A stretch of 10,281 nucleotides of DNA from Anaerolineae bacterium (GTDB lineage: Bacteria > Chloroflexota > Anaerolineae > Anaerolineales > E44-bin32), in NCBI GenBank assembly GCA_030598885.1, contig JAUVOZ010000063.1, forward strand, positions 1 to 10,281, in the 5' to 3' direction. The notes under the pieces were generated by a model, which made no database searches, was not told the DNA's origin, and was given only the letters and a program-made list of their open reading frames with translations. The position numbers and the translations under genes were made by a program. Below are positions 1-7,064 of this stretch, one piece after another (positions within the stretch are counted from its first letter, which is position 1; every line of letters starts with the position of its first letter).

Positions 1-30
1 AAAAGATGGTTGGTGTAAAAGGAGAATAAT

Positions 31-966
31 ATGAGAAAAATATGGCGTGTTTTAATCGGCTTGCTGGTGATCATGACGTTGGTGGGGTGTGGGACCACAA
101 ACAGCGATACATTAAGTGATGGGCAGGTCTCGGCTGAAACATCACAAGAGGTCCGTCTACGAGACGATTACGCTGATGCCCTCTCTATCCAGGGTCAACT
201 GGCTTCGGGCACGTTGCTGCTCGAGGAGACGGAATTGGTGGTCGACGAAGCTTTGGCAGCAGAATTATTGCCTTTATGGCGAGCCGTGCGGAGCCTGATC
301 AACAGCGATACGGCTGCGGCGCTGGAGATCGAAGCCGTTTATAACCAAATCCAGGACACTATGACCCCTGATCAGATTTCTGCAATTGCGAAGATGAAAC
401 TAACCGAAGAGACCCTGGCGACTATGTTGGAAGAGAGTGAGTTATTCTTTGGTCAGAGCAACTTCGCTGGAGGTCGTGGTGAAGGTGCTGGTAGTGGTGA
501 GGGGTTTATCCCGCCTGAAGGGGGTCTCAGGCCAGGTGGCGGCTTTCCGGGGGGTGGATTAGGACAAGGTCAAGGGGGTGGCTTCCCAGAAGGTCTGGAC
601 CCTGAAGCCATGGCCACTCGCCAAGCACAGTTTGCCGAAGGCGACCTTGGGAGCTTCATGGATCGGGCGTTGATAACCGCGGTGATCCGCACATTAGAAA
701 TGAAGACAGGTGAAGTCTCCGAAGATCAACCCGCTCGCAATTTGAATGTAGTGAACAGCGTGATAGCTGAAGCGACCGGCTTAAACCCCGAAGAAATCCG
801 GTCGATGACTGCCGATGGTGTTACCTTGGCGGAGATCGTTGAAACCAGCGGCAGCGATCTAGATGAGGTCCGTAGTTCGCTGATCGAAGCATTGCGCGAG
901 CTACCGAACGCGACGGACTGGGATCTCGAACAACTGGCCTCCGAGTGGTTAGGTATGGACGAGTGA
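31..966 (+). CDS. Glycine-rich lipoprotein next to a two-component system
   Basis: Predicted exported lipoprotein of 311 residues. A basic N-terminus and hydrophobic stretch lead to a lipobox (LVGC), so Cys20 would be lipidated and the protein anchored outside the cytoplasmic membrane. After a polar linker comes a helical segment (about 45-140) containing LSIQGQLASGTLLLE and TMTPDQISAI. A low-complexity Gly/Pro/Gln stretch follows at about 147-188. The C-terminal helical module (about 245-290, with TGLNPEEI and GVTLAEIVETSG) resembles the repeat 'GLspEEl..l..G.tLAeIAe..G' common in secreted bacterial proteins. The start is supported by a GGAGA Shine-Dalgarno at 21-25. From memory, similar glycine-rich lipoproteins occur in Anaerolineae beside sensor kinases. 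I infer that it is a target or accessory sensor of the downstream regulator/kinase pair. The biochemical function is unknown. Confidence 0.85.
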   Translation: MRKIWRVLIGLLVIMTLVGCGTTNSDTLSDGQVSAETSQEVRLRDDYADALSIQGQLASGTLLLEETELVVDEALAAELLPLWRAVRSLINSDTAAALEIEAVYNQIQDTMTPDQISAIAKMKLTEETLATMLEESELFFGQSNFAGGRGEGAGSGEGFIPPEGGLRPGGGFPGGGLGQGQGGGFPEGLDPEAMATRQAQFAEGDLGSFMDRALITAVIRTLEMKTGEVSEDQPARNLNVVNSVIAEATGLNPEEIRSMTADGVTLAEIVETSGSDLDEVRSSLIEALRELPNATDWDLEQLASEWLGMDE

Positions 967-1106
967 TAGGAGAAGCTAAATCACGCATGAAAATAATCGA
1001 CAGATAGGTTATTAATGATCCAACAAATTCATCATTTCGTCTTAATAATTCCCTCACATTTATCATGTATTCTATTAGGAGAGACGGCAACCTATTGGTG
1101 GCTACA

Positions 1107-1137
1107 TTGATTAGGGGAATTCCAGTGAAATTAGAAT
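1107..1137 (+). promoter_or_regulatory. Possible promoter of the regulator/kinase pair
   Basis: TTGATT at 1107-1112 and TAGAAT at 1132-1137 resemble -35 and -10 elements, but the 19-base spacer is longer than ideal. The predicted transcript start would lie about 28 bases before the regulator ATG. An 8-base palindrome GGAATTCC (1116-1123) lies in the spacer and could be an operator or chance. The call rests on pattern only. Confidence 0.22.
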
Positions 1138-1171
1138 GTTATTTACACTAGATTGATGGGACGGGCGAGCT

Positions 1172-1855
1172 ATGGCAAATACAATTATGGTCGTCGATGA
1201 TGAAAAACGACTGGTCTCTTTGCTCGAAGCCTACCTAAGCCAGGAGGGGTTTCACGTGATAAAAGCCTCCGATGGTCGTGAGGCACTCTTTATGGCAAGG
1301 CAGGAGAAACCCGACCTCATTGTTCTCGACATTATGATGCCTGAAATGGACGGGTATGAGTTCATGCGGTTGCATCGTAAGGAACGAAATACACCTATCA
1401 TCCTACTCACCGCCAGGGTCGACAAGGACGATAAAGTAATCGGGTTGGAGCTGGGCGCAGACGACTACGTAACAAAACCTTTCAGGCCACGCGAACTTTT
1501 AGCTCGCATTCGAGCTGTCCTCCGGCGCAGAGGAGAGACTGAACCTACCGCAGAAGTGCTGCGCAGCTCGGATATCACCCTTGACCGGGAGAGCCATACG
1601 GTCAAAGTAGGAGATGAGTATGTAGACCTGACGCCTTCCGAGTTCGACTTACTGGCCACCCTTTTATCAGCACCAGGACGGGCTTTCTCTCGCCTCGATC
1701 TGCTTGACCGCATACAAGGCACGGCTTACGAAGGTTACAAACGGACGGTAGATGTACACATCAAGAACCTACGAGCGAAGATCGAGTCTGACCCTCGTTC
1801 CCCACGCTACATCGAGACTGTCTATGGTGTCGGATATCGATTTACTCGGGAATAA
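1172..1855 (+). CDS. OmpR/PhoB-family response regulator
   Basis: Two-component DNA-binding response regulator of 227 residues, the normal length for the OmpR/PhoB class. The receiver domain (about 4-118) has the acidic pair Asp9/Asp10, the phospho-acceptor Asp53 (VLDIMMPEMDG), the switch Thr80 (ILLT) and the conserved Lys102 (TKPF). The winged-helix effector domain (about 128-225) shows LTPSEFDLL, the recognition-helix region RTVDVHIKNLRAKIE and the terminal wing YGVGYRF. The kinase gene starts 6 bases after the stop, so the two are very probably cotranscribed and partners. The Shine-Dalgarno before ATG 1172 is weak (GGGACGGGCGAG), but the start fits the family N-terminus. Its regulon is unknown. 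The upstream lipoprotein gene is an obvious candidate, by proximity only. Confidence 0.97.
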   Translation: MANTIMVVDDEKRLVSLLEAYLSQEGFHVIKASDGREALFMARQEKPDLIVLDIMMPEMDGYEFMRLHRKERNTPIILLTARVDKDDKVIGLELGADDYVTKPFRPRELLARIRAVLRRRGETEPTAEVLRSSDITLDRESHTVKVGDEYVDLTPSEFDLLATLLSAPGRAFSRLDLLDRIQGTAYEGYKRTVDVHIKNLRAKIESDPRSPRYIETVYGVGYRFTRE

Positions 1856-1861
1856 GAAAAA

Positions 1862-3226
1862 ATGCGTTCCATTGGAGTGAAATTAATCCTCGCCTTTCTA
1901 GCCGTCGGTCTGACCGGCGTTGGTGTGATCGCGCTTCTAGCCGGCCGTGCCACAGAGACCGAATTCAGGCAATTCATCTTCGATCAATACCAAGACGCAT
2001 TTGTCGATCAGTTGGCTGATTACTATGGCACTCATATGGGCTGGGAGGGCGTGGAAGATATGTTCCCCTTTCCTGAGTGGATGCCGCTTCAAAGAAAACG
2101 GCTTGGCCCTAAACCAGGCGGTATCGTAACGCTAACCGACGATGGCGGAGCCGTACTCATAGCTGGTCATGGCTACCAAGTTGGAGAAGAGATCCCTGGC
2201 GATAAGTTGGAAACCGGCGCACCAATCCGGGTAGATGAGCAAGTTGTGGGTTGGGTTATCACCCATCGCGAAGAGTTTAGGGAGAGTGCAGCTGAAGCAG
2301 CCTTCCTTGATCGAATCCGAACGACGCTTACCATCGGAGCGATCGGTGCAATAGCTGTGTCTCTCCTCTTAGGAATTTTATTGACCCGAGCACTTACCCG
2401 TCCGATCAGTGAATTGACCACAGCAACTCGCGCTGTCGCCGAGGGTAACTATGAACAGAGGGTTCCTGTGCGGTCACGGGATGAATTAGGCGAACTGGCA
2501 ACGTCCTTTAACCTGATGAGCATCGAATTGGCTCGCTCGATTAACTTACGCCGCCAGATGACCGCGGATATCGCCCATGAACTACGGACGCCGATCAGTG
2601 TAATCCTTGGTCATGTTGATGCCATGGACGATGGAGTAATGCCCGCCTCCTCGGATACGTTCGACATCATCCGAGAGGAAGCTAGCAGGCTTGGGCGCCT
2701 GGTCGAAGATCTAGGAACACTCTCACTGGCGGATGCCGGTGAATTGGCCCTCGTTCGTCGTTTGGTAAACATAAAAACACTGCTGAACAAGGTTTCTATG
2801 GCTCATCTTCCTCTTGCCCACGAAAAGCACATCTCACTACAAGTGGAGATCACCCCAGACCTTCCAGATATAAATGTTGACCGCGATCGCATGGCTCAGG
2901 TGCTGGACAACCTATTGAGTAATGCCTTCCGGTATACACCCAAGGGTGGACGAATCACGCTTTGCGCGGAACGTGCCTCCGACGGCGTCGAGATACGAGT
3001 TCAGGACACCGGACCAGGGATTGACCCTGAGGAATTACCTCACGTCTTTGATCGTTTTTATCGAACGGATAAATCTCGCCATCGGATTAGTGGGGGTTCT
3101 GGGCTAGGATTATCTATTGCCAAATCTATCGTTGAAATGCACGATGGACAAATCTGGGTAGAAAGTAAGCTCGGAGAGGGCTCCACGTTCGTGATCAGAC
3201 TACCAACTTCAAGCATGGATTTATAA
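1862..3226 (+). CDS. Membrane sensor histidine kinase (HAMP-HisKA-HATPase)
   Basis: Sensor kinase of 454 residues, partner of the regulator just upstream. A first membrane helix (about 6-28) leads to an extracytoplasmic sensor region of about 125 residues (29-153) with Trp/Phe-rich MGWEGVEDMFPFPEW and a PAS-like end (PIRVDEQVVGWVI). A second helix (about 155-178) joins a HAMP domain (about 178-230). The H-box is DIAHELRTPISV with phospho-acceptor His239. The ATP-binding domain shows the N box (QVLDNLLSNAFRYT, Asn350/Asn354), G1 (DTGPGI, 382-387), F box (FDRFYR) and G2 (GGSGLGLS, 411-418). All catalytic motifs are intact. It should autophosphorylate His239 and pass phosphate to Asp53 of the regulator. 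The architecture resembles BaeS-type envelope kinases. The ligand is unknown. Confidence 0.97.
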   Translation: MRSIGVKLILAFLAVGLTGVGVIALLAGRATETEFRQFIFDQYQDAFVDQLADYYGTHMGWEGVEDMFPFPEWMPLQRKRLGPKPGGIVTLTDDGGAVLIAGHGYQVGEEIPGDKLETGAPIRVDEQVVGWVITHREEFRESAAEAAFLDRIRTTLTIGAIGAIAVSLLLGILLTRALTRPISELTTATRAVAEGNYEQRVPVRSRDELGELATSFNLMSIELARSINLRRQMTADIAHELRTPISVILGHVDAMDDGVMPASSDTFDIIREEASRLGRLVEDLGTLSLADAGELALVRRLVNIKTLLNKVSMAHLPLAHEKHISLQVEITPDLPDINVDRDRMAQVLDNLLSNAFRYTPKGGRITLCAERASDGVEIRVQDTGPGIDPEELPHVFDRFYRTDKSRHRISGGSGLGLSIAKSIVEMHDGQIWVESKLGEGSTFVIRLPTSSMDL

Positions 3227-3372
3227 CCCAAGCCATATGTTTAGAAACACACGATTATAAAAAAAGATTACAGAATTTTCAGGGCTTACACATCCCTTCA
3301 TCTGCTTGGCAGAAGATAAAAGCCGTTAATTATCAAAGTGTTTCACTCTCAAGGCACAATGGGATGCATTCT

Positions 3373-4599
3373 CTAGCGCTCCACGCCTAGGTAGTCGAGG
3401 GCGTATTGAGCGTCGAAATAATTGGGATTGACCTCCAACGCCGCGCGAAAATCCTCGATCGCCCCCGCCCGGTCGCCTAACCGGTAGCGTGCCCAACCGC
3501 GCCAGAGCATCGACTCCTCGGCTTTATTTGTGCGCTGGAGAGTGGCATCCGCCAGGTCAATCACATCCTGAAACCGACCCTGGTTGAAGTAAGCGATGTA
3601 CGGTCCGAACTGATAGCGGGTAAAGCGCCAGGGAAGACCGATCGTCAGGGCGTTGTCGTAGGCTTGAGCCGCCTCGCCATAGCGTTCGAAGTAAAGCAGG
3701 TTGGTTCCGAGGTTGAACCAGGCGAAGGCATCTTCGGGGTCATCCTCGACCGTCGCCCTCACCGCTTCCAAAGTACGATGCCGGTTGACATCTGGATCTA
3801 CATCGGAGCCCAACAGAGTTTCGATCACCGACCCATCCTGAGATGGGTAAAGGTAAATGTAGACATGATTAAATGCTCTCCAGCCTTCATTCAGAACAAC
3901 GTAGGGCACAGCTTCGTCTGGACCTTTGAAGGAATCTTGGGCGATGAAAACCTGTGAGGCGTCGTCGTAGCCAGTGAGCAAGAGATAGTGCCCGGCCCAA
4001 CCCGCATCCGAGCCCTCGCCTTCGATGATGTAGCCCTTCTCGACGATCACCGGGTAACCAGCCGCCAAGAAACGCTTAAGCGTCTCCAGCGTGCCACCCA
4101 CCCGAAAATCAGCGCTCAACCAACCTGCCCTTGTTCGGACATAATAAATTAACTCCTCAACATTGACGTTTCTGTCCCCCCGATCGGGTTTAAGTAGGTC
4201 TGAGATATCGAACTGATCACCGGACCACCCGTAGAAACGTAGTCCTAGCGCCAGCGTTACCGGACCACAGTTGTTCCAATCCTGCTTCTCCCATTCGGGG
4301 GATGGTAGGCTCACCGACACCGGCAACGGAGTGGGAGTTGGCATGGACGTTGGACTCAAGGCGGGCTCCTCGACGGCTTCCGCAGTGCTCGGCTGCCAAA
4401 CAAAGGTGCCCACAGCCAACTCGGCGCCTGCAGGGATCGGAAGTGTAGTATCCGAATGCAGCCACCCTCGCACGACTCCCGCGGCAGCATCTATACGCCA
4501 CTCAAGATGGTACTTCACCGGTGGAAGTTGATAGATACCCCAAAGTACGAGTGCCGCCAATGCGGCACCGAGGGAAAACCAAGCAAAGCGAGATCGCAT
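3373..4599 (-). CDS. Membrane-anchored C39-like cysteine peptidase with TPR repeats
   Basis: Protein of 408 residues. An N-terminal signal anchor (about 5-24, FAWFSLGAALAALVLWGIY) places the rest outside the membrane. A Thr/Ser/Pro linker (about 78-98) leads to a papain-like peptidase C39-family domain (about 98-252). It has catalytic Cys111 in WNNCGPVTLAL, His204 in WAGHYLLLTGYDD and probable Asp222 in AQDS, so the triad looks intact. The C-terminus (about 285-408) holds TPR-type helices, for example AFAWFNLGTNLLYFERYGEA and a final RAGAIEDFRAALEVNP. The gene is convergent with the kinase and is not linked to an ABC transporter, so a bacteriocin-leader peptidase role is not indicated. A role in cell-surface protein processing is an inference. 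The start agrees with the promoter placement, which predicts a leaderless mRNA. Confidence 0.9.
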   Translation of the reverse strand: MRSRFAWFSLGAALAALVLWGIYQLPPVKYHLEWRIDAAAGVVRGWLHSDTTLPIPAGAELAVGTFVWQPSTAEAVEEPALSPTSMPTPTPLPVSVSLPSPEWEKQDWNNCGPVTLALGLRFYGWSGDQFDISDLLKPDRGDRNVNVEELIYYVRTRAGWLSADFRVGGTLETLKRFLAAGYPVIVEKGYIIEGEGSDAGWAGHYLLLTGYDDASQVFIAQDSFKGPDEAVPYVVLNEGWRAFNHVYIYLYPSQDGSVIETLLGSDVDPDVNRHRTLEAVRATVEDDPEDAFAWFNLGTNLLYFERYGEAAQAYDNALTIGLPWRFTRYQFGPYIAYFNQGRFQDVIDLADATLQRTNKAEESMLWRGWARYRLGDRAGAIEDFRAALEVNPNYFDAQYALDYLGVER

Positions 4600-4605
4600 G
4601 AAGCG

Positions 4606-4614
4606 ATTATAACA
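4606..4614 (-). promoter_or_regulatory. Extended -10 promoter giving a leaderless C39-peptidase mRNA
   Basis: Read on the - strand, the sequence is TGTTATAAT: a perfect TATAAT with the TGN extension. Six bases separate it from the ATG of the peptidase gene, which puts the expected transcript start on the A of the start codon. No Shine-Dalgarno fits in that space, so translation would be leaderless. I see no good -35 hexamer at a normal spacing, which agrees with an extended -10 or activator-dependent promoter. Confidence 0.6.
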
Positions 4615-4638
4615 GCTAGAATATTAACCGCGCACAAT

Positions 4639-4652
4639 CCCTACCGGTAGGG
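4639..4652. promoter_or_regulatory. Perfect 14-base palindrome, candidate operator
   Basis: CCCTACCGGTAGGG is a perfect inverted repeat in the divergent intergenic region between the C39-peptidase gene and arfB. Its centre lies about 46.5 bases upstream of the predicted peptidase transcript start, within the zone where activators commonly bind. Weaker complementarity continues outward (CGC..AA against TTTGCG), so a stem-loop in RNA toward arfB is the alternative reading. Which gene it serves cannot be told from sequence. Confidence 0.4.
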
Positions 4653-4728
4653 TTTGCGGACCACGTAACGAGGGTAACCCACAGCAATGGAACTTGAAGA
4701 TGGCAAGAGTCGGAGGTAAGCTAGGGCT

Positions 4729-5154
4729 ATGATCCAGATCACACATGCGATCGAAATTAACGAGCGCGAAATTCAACTCGAATTCATCCGCGCCTCGGGT
4801 CCCGGCGGTCAGAAGGTGAACAAAGTCGCCACAGCCGTGCAGCTTCGATTCGACGCGGCGAATTCACCATCCCTCCCCGACGAGGTTCGACGACGTCTGA
4901 TACGTCTTGCCGGCAAGCGCATGACCGAAGATGGTGTGTTGGTGATTCATGCCAGGCGGTTCCGTTCCCAGGACCGTAACCGTCGGGATGCTATCGATCG
5001 TCTCATCGCATTAATCCGTAAGGCATCCATCCAGCCCAAACCACGCCTCAAGACAAAGCCGTCCAAGGCGTCGAAAGAGCGCCGGCTTGAGGCAAAGCGC
5101 CGCCGAAGTAGGACCAAACATAAAAGACAGTACGATCCACCACTCGACGAGTAG
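4729..5154 (+). CDS. arfB: Alternative ribosome-rescue peptidyl-tRNA hydrolase ArfB
   Basis: Small class-I-release-factor-like protein of 141 residues, the usual ArfB (YaeJ) length. The catalytic GGQ loop is present (ASGPGGQKVNK, Gly26-Gly27-Gln28), followed by the family-typical AVQLRFD and the short alpha/beta GGQ domain (to about 95). There is no codon-recognition domain. The C-terminal tail (about 98-135) is strongly basic (PRLKTKPSKASKERRLEAKR, then RRRSRTKHKRQ), as needed to enter the empty mRNA channel of stalled ribosomes. Known role of the family: hydrolysis of peptidyl-tRNA on non-stop ribosome complexes. A GGAGG lies at 4712-4716, 12 bases from the ATG, with a second weak TAGGG nearer to it. 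The gene stands alone or leads a loose + strand series. Confidence 0.95.
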   Translation: MIQITHAIEINEREIQLEFIRASGPGGQKVNKVATAVQLRFDAANSPSLPDEVRRRLIRLAGKRMTEDGVLVIHARRFRSQDRNRRDAIDRLIALIRKASIQPKPRLKTKPSKASKERRLEAKRRRSRTKHKRQYDPPLDE

Positions 5155-5281
5155 TGCCCCGAGGTAACGATCGTGCTGGGCGCTCATGTTAAGCTCAGCT
5201 TCGGTACAGCGGCATTCATGTTCCACACGATCCAACTCCTCCATTGACGGGTCTCACCACCCCCAGTATCCTTATCAGTCG

Positions 5282-5827
5282 ATGAGTATAAATATGGAAT
5301 ACGAAACCGCGCTGCTTATTATCCCCCCACAGAATGTGCAAACTTTCGCCTATCCACTGCGCGAGCTATATGATAGCGAATGGTTCATCCGGGTACCGGC
5401 ACACATCACTCTGCTCTATCCATTTGTGCCGACCGATCAAATCGATGCCGCCGTTACCCGTTTAACGCCGATCTGCTCCTCCTTTCCCCCATTTGACCTC
5501 ATCCTCGACCGTTACGGTCGCTTCGAAGATACTTTATTCCTCCAACCATCCGACCCCGAAAAGCTTAGGGAACTTCATCAACGGTTAACGACCGCCTTCC
5601 CCGATTACCCTGTTTACCAAGGTGATCATGGTCAGGAACTCCACCCACATGTAACGCTGGCACGTTTCGATGACCCTAAGGAGGCGGAGGATATTGAAAT
5701 ACCGCCGGCGCCATGCTTCAACTTCGAAGTCAAGCAACTGCATATCTACCTTGGATCTCAGGACGACCAAACACCATACATTCCAAGAGTGATTATCCCA
5801 CTGGGACAACAGATGAAATCGGACTAA
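5282..5827 (+). CDS. 2'-5' RNA ligase family (2H phosphoesterase) protein
   Basis: Protein of 181 residues from ATG 5282. The two hallmark HxT motifs of the 2H phosphoesterase superfamily are present: His41-x-Thr43 in AHITLLYPF and His123-x-Thr125 in HPHVTLARF. They lie about 80 residues apart, as usual for LigT/YjcG-like proteins. Members handle 2',3'-cyclic phosphate or 2'-5' linkages in RNA or small nucleotides, so the exact substrate here is open. The start is uncertain. ATG 5282 and ATG 5294 are both in frame and neither has a clear Shine-Dalgarno. A longer reading from 5186 adds 32 low-complexity residues unlike the family N-terminus, so I reject it. The protein fold begins around YETALLIIPP. 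Confidence 0.88.
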   Translation: MSINMEYETALLIIPPQNVQTFAYPLRELYDSEWFIRVPAHITLLYPFVPTDQIDAAVTRLTPICSSFPPFDLILDRYGRFEDTLFLQPSDPEKLRELHQRLTTAFPDYPVYQGDHGQELHPHVTLARFDDPKEAEDIEIPPAPCFNFEVKQLHIYLGSQDDQTPYIPRVIIPLGQQMKSD

Positions 5828-5911
5828 ACCGATATATGAGGGCATGCGAATCGCAGTTTCTATTACCCAATCCCATGTGACATCCTCTCAAAGTCAGCGA
5901 GATCACACTAT

Positions 5912-6712
5912 ATGAATCCACTCGTCGAAGTCGTCAAAAGCTTCTTCATCCCGGGCTCGATCACCTTCCTGATGTTTGGCCTGATTGTCGGGGTAACGCT
6001 GCTTTATTTCCGGGACGCGGTAGCCAAATGGGGTAAGCGTTGGCTCACGTTGTTGGCTGTGCTGTACTGGACTATGAGCACGCCGTTGTGCTCAAACACA
6101 CTGGAGGCCATCCTCAGCCACGGGTACGAAACCCAGGCTAGTCCGGTTGAGGTGGAGGGGATAGAGGCGATTGTCGTTCTTGGCGGCGGCAGTTCCACCC
6201 TGCGATCAGACGGGCAGGAGATGGATGCGCTGAGCAACCCTGGTATATTGCGCGTGTGGGAAGGAGCACGCCTGTATGAAAACTTGGACCAACCATGGGT
6301 TATCGTATCCGGGGGGATGAACGAACGTGCCGGAGCATTAACCCCGGAAAGTATACCCATGAGAGCTGTGTTGATAGACATAGGTGTGCCGGCAGATCGA
6401 ATTTTGCTCGAGTCCTCCTCGCGCAACACCTTCGAACAGGCGGTAAACCTTCACTCGCTGCTTGATACCCGCGGGATTGAACGCTTCGCCCTGGTGACCT
6501 CACCAACCCACATGCGGCGCGCCATGGCGACCTTCATCGGTCAGGGATTGAATCCCATACCCTCCTCCTCGTCGCAACACTCCGATGGTTTCCTGGCTGA
6601 TCGCTGGGTGTTCCTGCCCGACAAAAATGCCCTGGAAGCGAGCCGATTGGCGATGCGGGAGGGCATGGCTTTGGTCTACTACGCGCTTCGCGGTTGGTTC
6701 TCCCCTCCTTGA
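5912..6712 (+). CDS. YdcF/SanA-family (DUF218) membrane protein
   Basis: Protein of 266 residues with two N-terminal membrane segments (about 13-34 and 43-58), followed by a DUF218 domain (about 84-245). Family signatures are visible: AIVVLGGGS at the first strand, the helix with GARLYENLDQPWVIVSGG, the loop TPESIPMRAVLIDIGVP, the active-site-like ESSSRNTFEQAVN and the closing VTSPTHMRRA. The arrangement matches ElyC/SanA/YdcF-type envelope proteins, some of which act in cell-envelope or undecaprenyl-phosphate carrier homeostasis in Enterobacteria. No precise substrate can be inferred here. There is no clear Shine-Dalgarno before ATG 5912. It follows the 2H phosphoesterase gene after an 84-base gap, so cotranscription is possible but unproven. 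Confidence 0.9.
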   Translation: MNPLVEVVKSFFIPGSITFLMFGLIVGVTLLYFRDAVAKWGKRWLTLLAVLYWTMSTPLCSNTLEAILSHGYETQASPVEVEGIEAIVVLGGGSSTLRSDGQEMDALSNPGILRVWEGARLYENLDQPWVIVSGGMNERAGALTPESIPMRAVLIDIGVPADRILLESSSRNTFEQAVNLHSLLDTRGIERFALVTSPTHMRRAMATFIGQGLNPIPSSSSQHSDGFLADRWVFLPDKNALEASRLAMREGMALVYYALRGWFSPP

Positions 6713-6953
6713 GCGTTCCTCAATCCTTATGATTAGAGGTGGCTATAAGGAAAGTAAAGTTCGATGGGGAGACAATATCATAATCAAACGTCGCTCCTCC
6801 ATCACGCGAAGGTCAATAGAACAGAATTTTTCGTAACCGATCTTTGAATGCACTAAAAAACTGCCCTCTTCTCGCGGTTGACCTTTTTTCAGTGGAGTAA
6901 TCTTTGTGATTATCAGTAAGTATTTATCTTGCATATATTATCGCGGTACCCTA
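6713..6953. other. A/T-rich gene-free stretch
   Basis: I see no credible gene here. Short open frames on both strands lack start signals and recognisable composition. The only structures noticed are a short T-run (6893-6899 area) and a 5-bp inverted repeat, TAATC/GATTA, at 6898-6912. The stretch has a lower G+C content than the flanking coding regions. Together with the following leader (6954-7064) it makes the longest non-coding interval in the window apart from the pseudogene region. Confidence 0.5.
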
Positions 6954-6981
6954 TTGCATATTTCCATAATGATAGTAGAAT
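6954..6981 (+). promoter_or_regulatory. Sigma70-type promoter before the NYN gene leader
   Basis: TTGCAT at 6954-6959 and TAGAAT at 6976-6981 are separated by 16 bases, close to consensus -35/-10 elements. Transcription would begin near 6988, exactly at the first base of a 16-base palindrome and 77 bases before the NYN start codon. This is the best-matching two-box promoter in the window. Confidence 0.5.
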
Positions 6982-6987
6982 GTTTAC

Positions 6988-7003
6988 GACGGATTCATCC
7001 GTC
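6988..7003. promoter_or_regulatory. Perfect 16-base palindrome at the predicted transcript start
   Basis: GACGGATTCATCCGTC is a near-perfect palindrome, with 7-base arms GACGGAT/ATCCGTC around TC. It lies right at the predicted +1 of the promoter at 6954-6981. It could be an operator for a dimeric repressor that straddles the start site. Alternatively it could be a 5' stem-loop of the transcript. Confidence 0.45.
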
Positions 7004-7016
7004 TATTGATTTACAG

Positions 7017-7054
7017 CCCGCCTGACGCCGCAAGGCCTCGGGCGGGTTATTTTT
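7017..7054 (+). terminator. Strong GNRA-loop hairpin with U-tract (terminator or attenuator)
   Basis: Arms 7017-7029 and 7034-7046 pair at 12 of 13 positions, with one U-G wobble and one C-C mismatch. They close a GCAA tetraloop, and TTATTTTT follows at 7047-7054. This is the form of a Rho-independent terminator. It is unusual in sitting immediately upstream of a gene's ribosome-binding site. The previous gene ends about 300 bases earlier, so it more likely ends a short leader RNA than the YdcF-like gene. Confidence 0.7.
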
Positions 7055-7064
7055 GGAGGGCTCT

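Larger units (their letters stand above)
6988..7054 (+). ncRNA. Candidate small RNA or attenuator leader
   Basis: The predicted transcript of about 67 bases starts at the palindrome (6988-7003), carries a 13-base linker and ends with a GNRA-capped terminator-like hairpin and U-rich tail (7017-7054). Promoter, 5' hairpin and terminator in this spacing form a minimal small-RNA gene. The NYN gene's Shine-Dalgarno begins one base after the U-tract, so the same element could work as a transcriptional attenuator. No known RNA family is recognised. Confidence 0.3.

Noticed and set aside
3310..3322. TCTGC/GCAGA stem as a bidirectional terminator between the kinase and peptidase genes
   Set aside because: Only 5 base pairs with a 3-base loop and no flanking T-run in the right place.
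5186..5281. N-terminal extension of the 2H phosphoesterase from an upstream start
   Set aside because: The extra 32 residues are Ser/His-rich and low in structure, unlike the family N-terminus, and no ribosome-binding site supports them.
6004..6429. 141-codon open frame on the - strand
   Set aside because: It lies fully inside the YdcF-like gene, has no recognisable domain or ribosome-binding site, and reads as a shadow frame.
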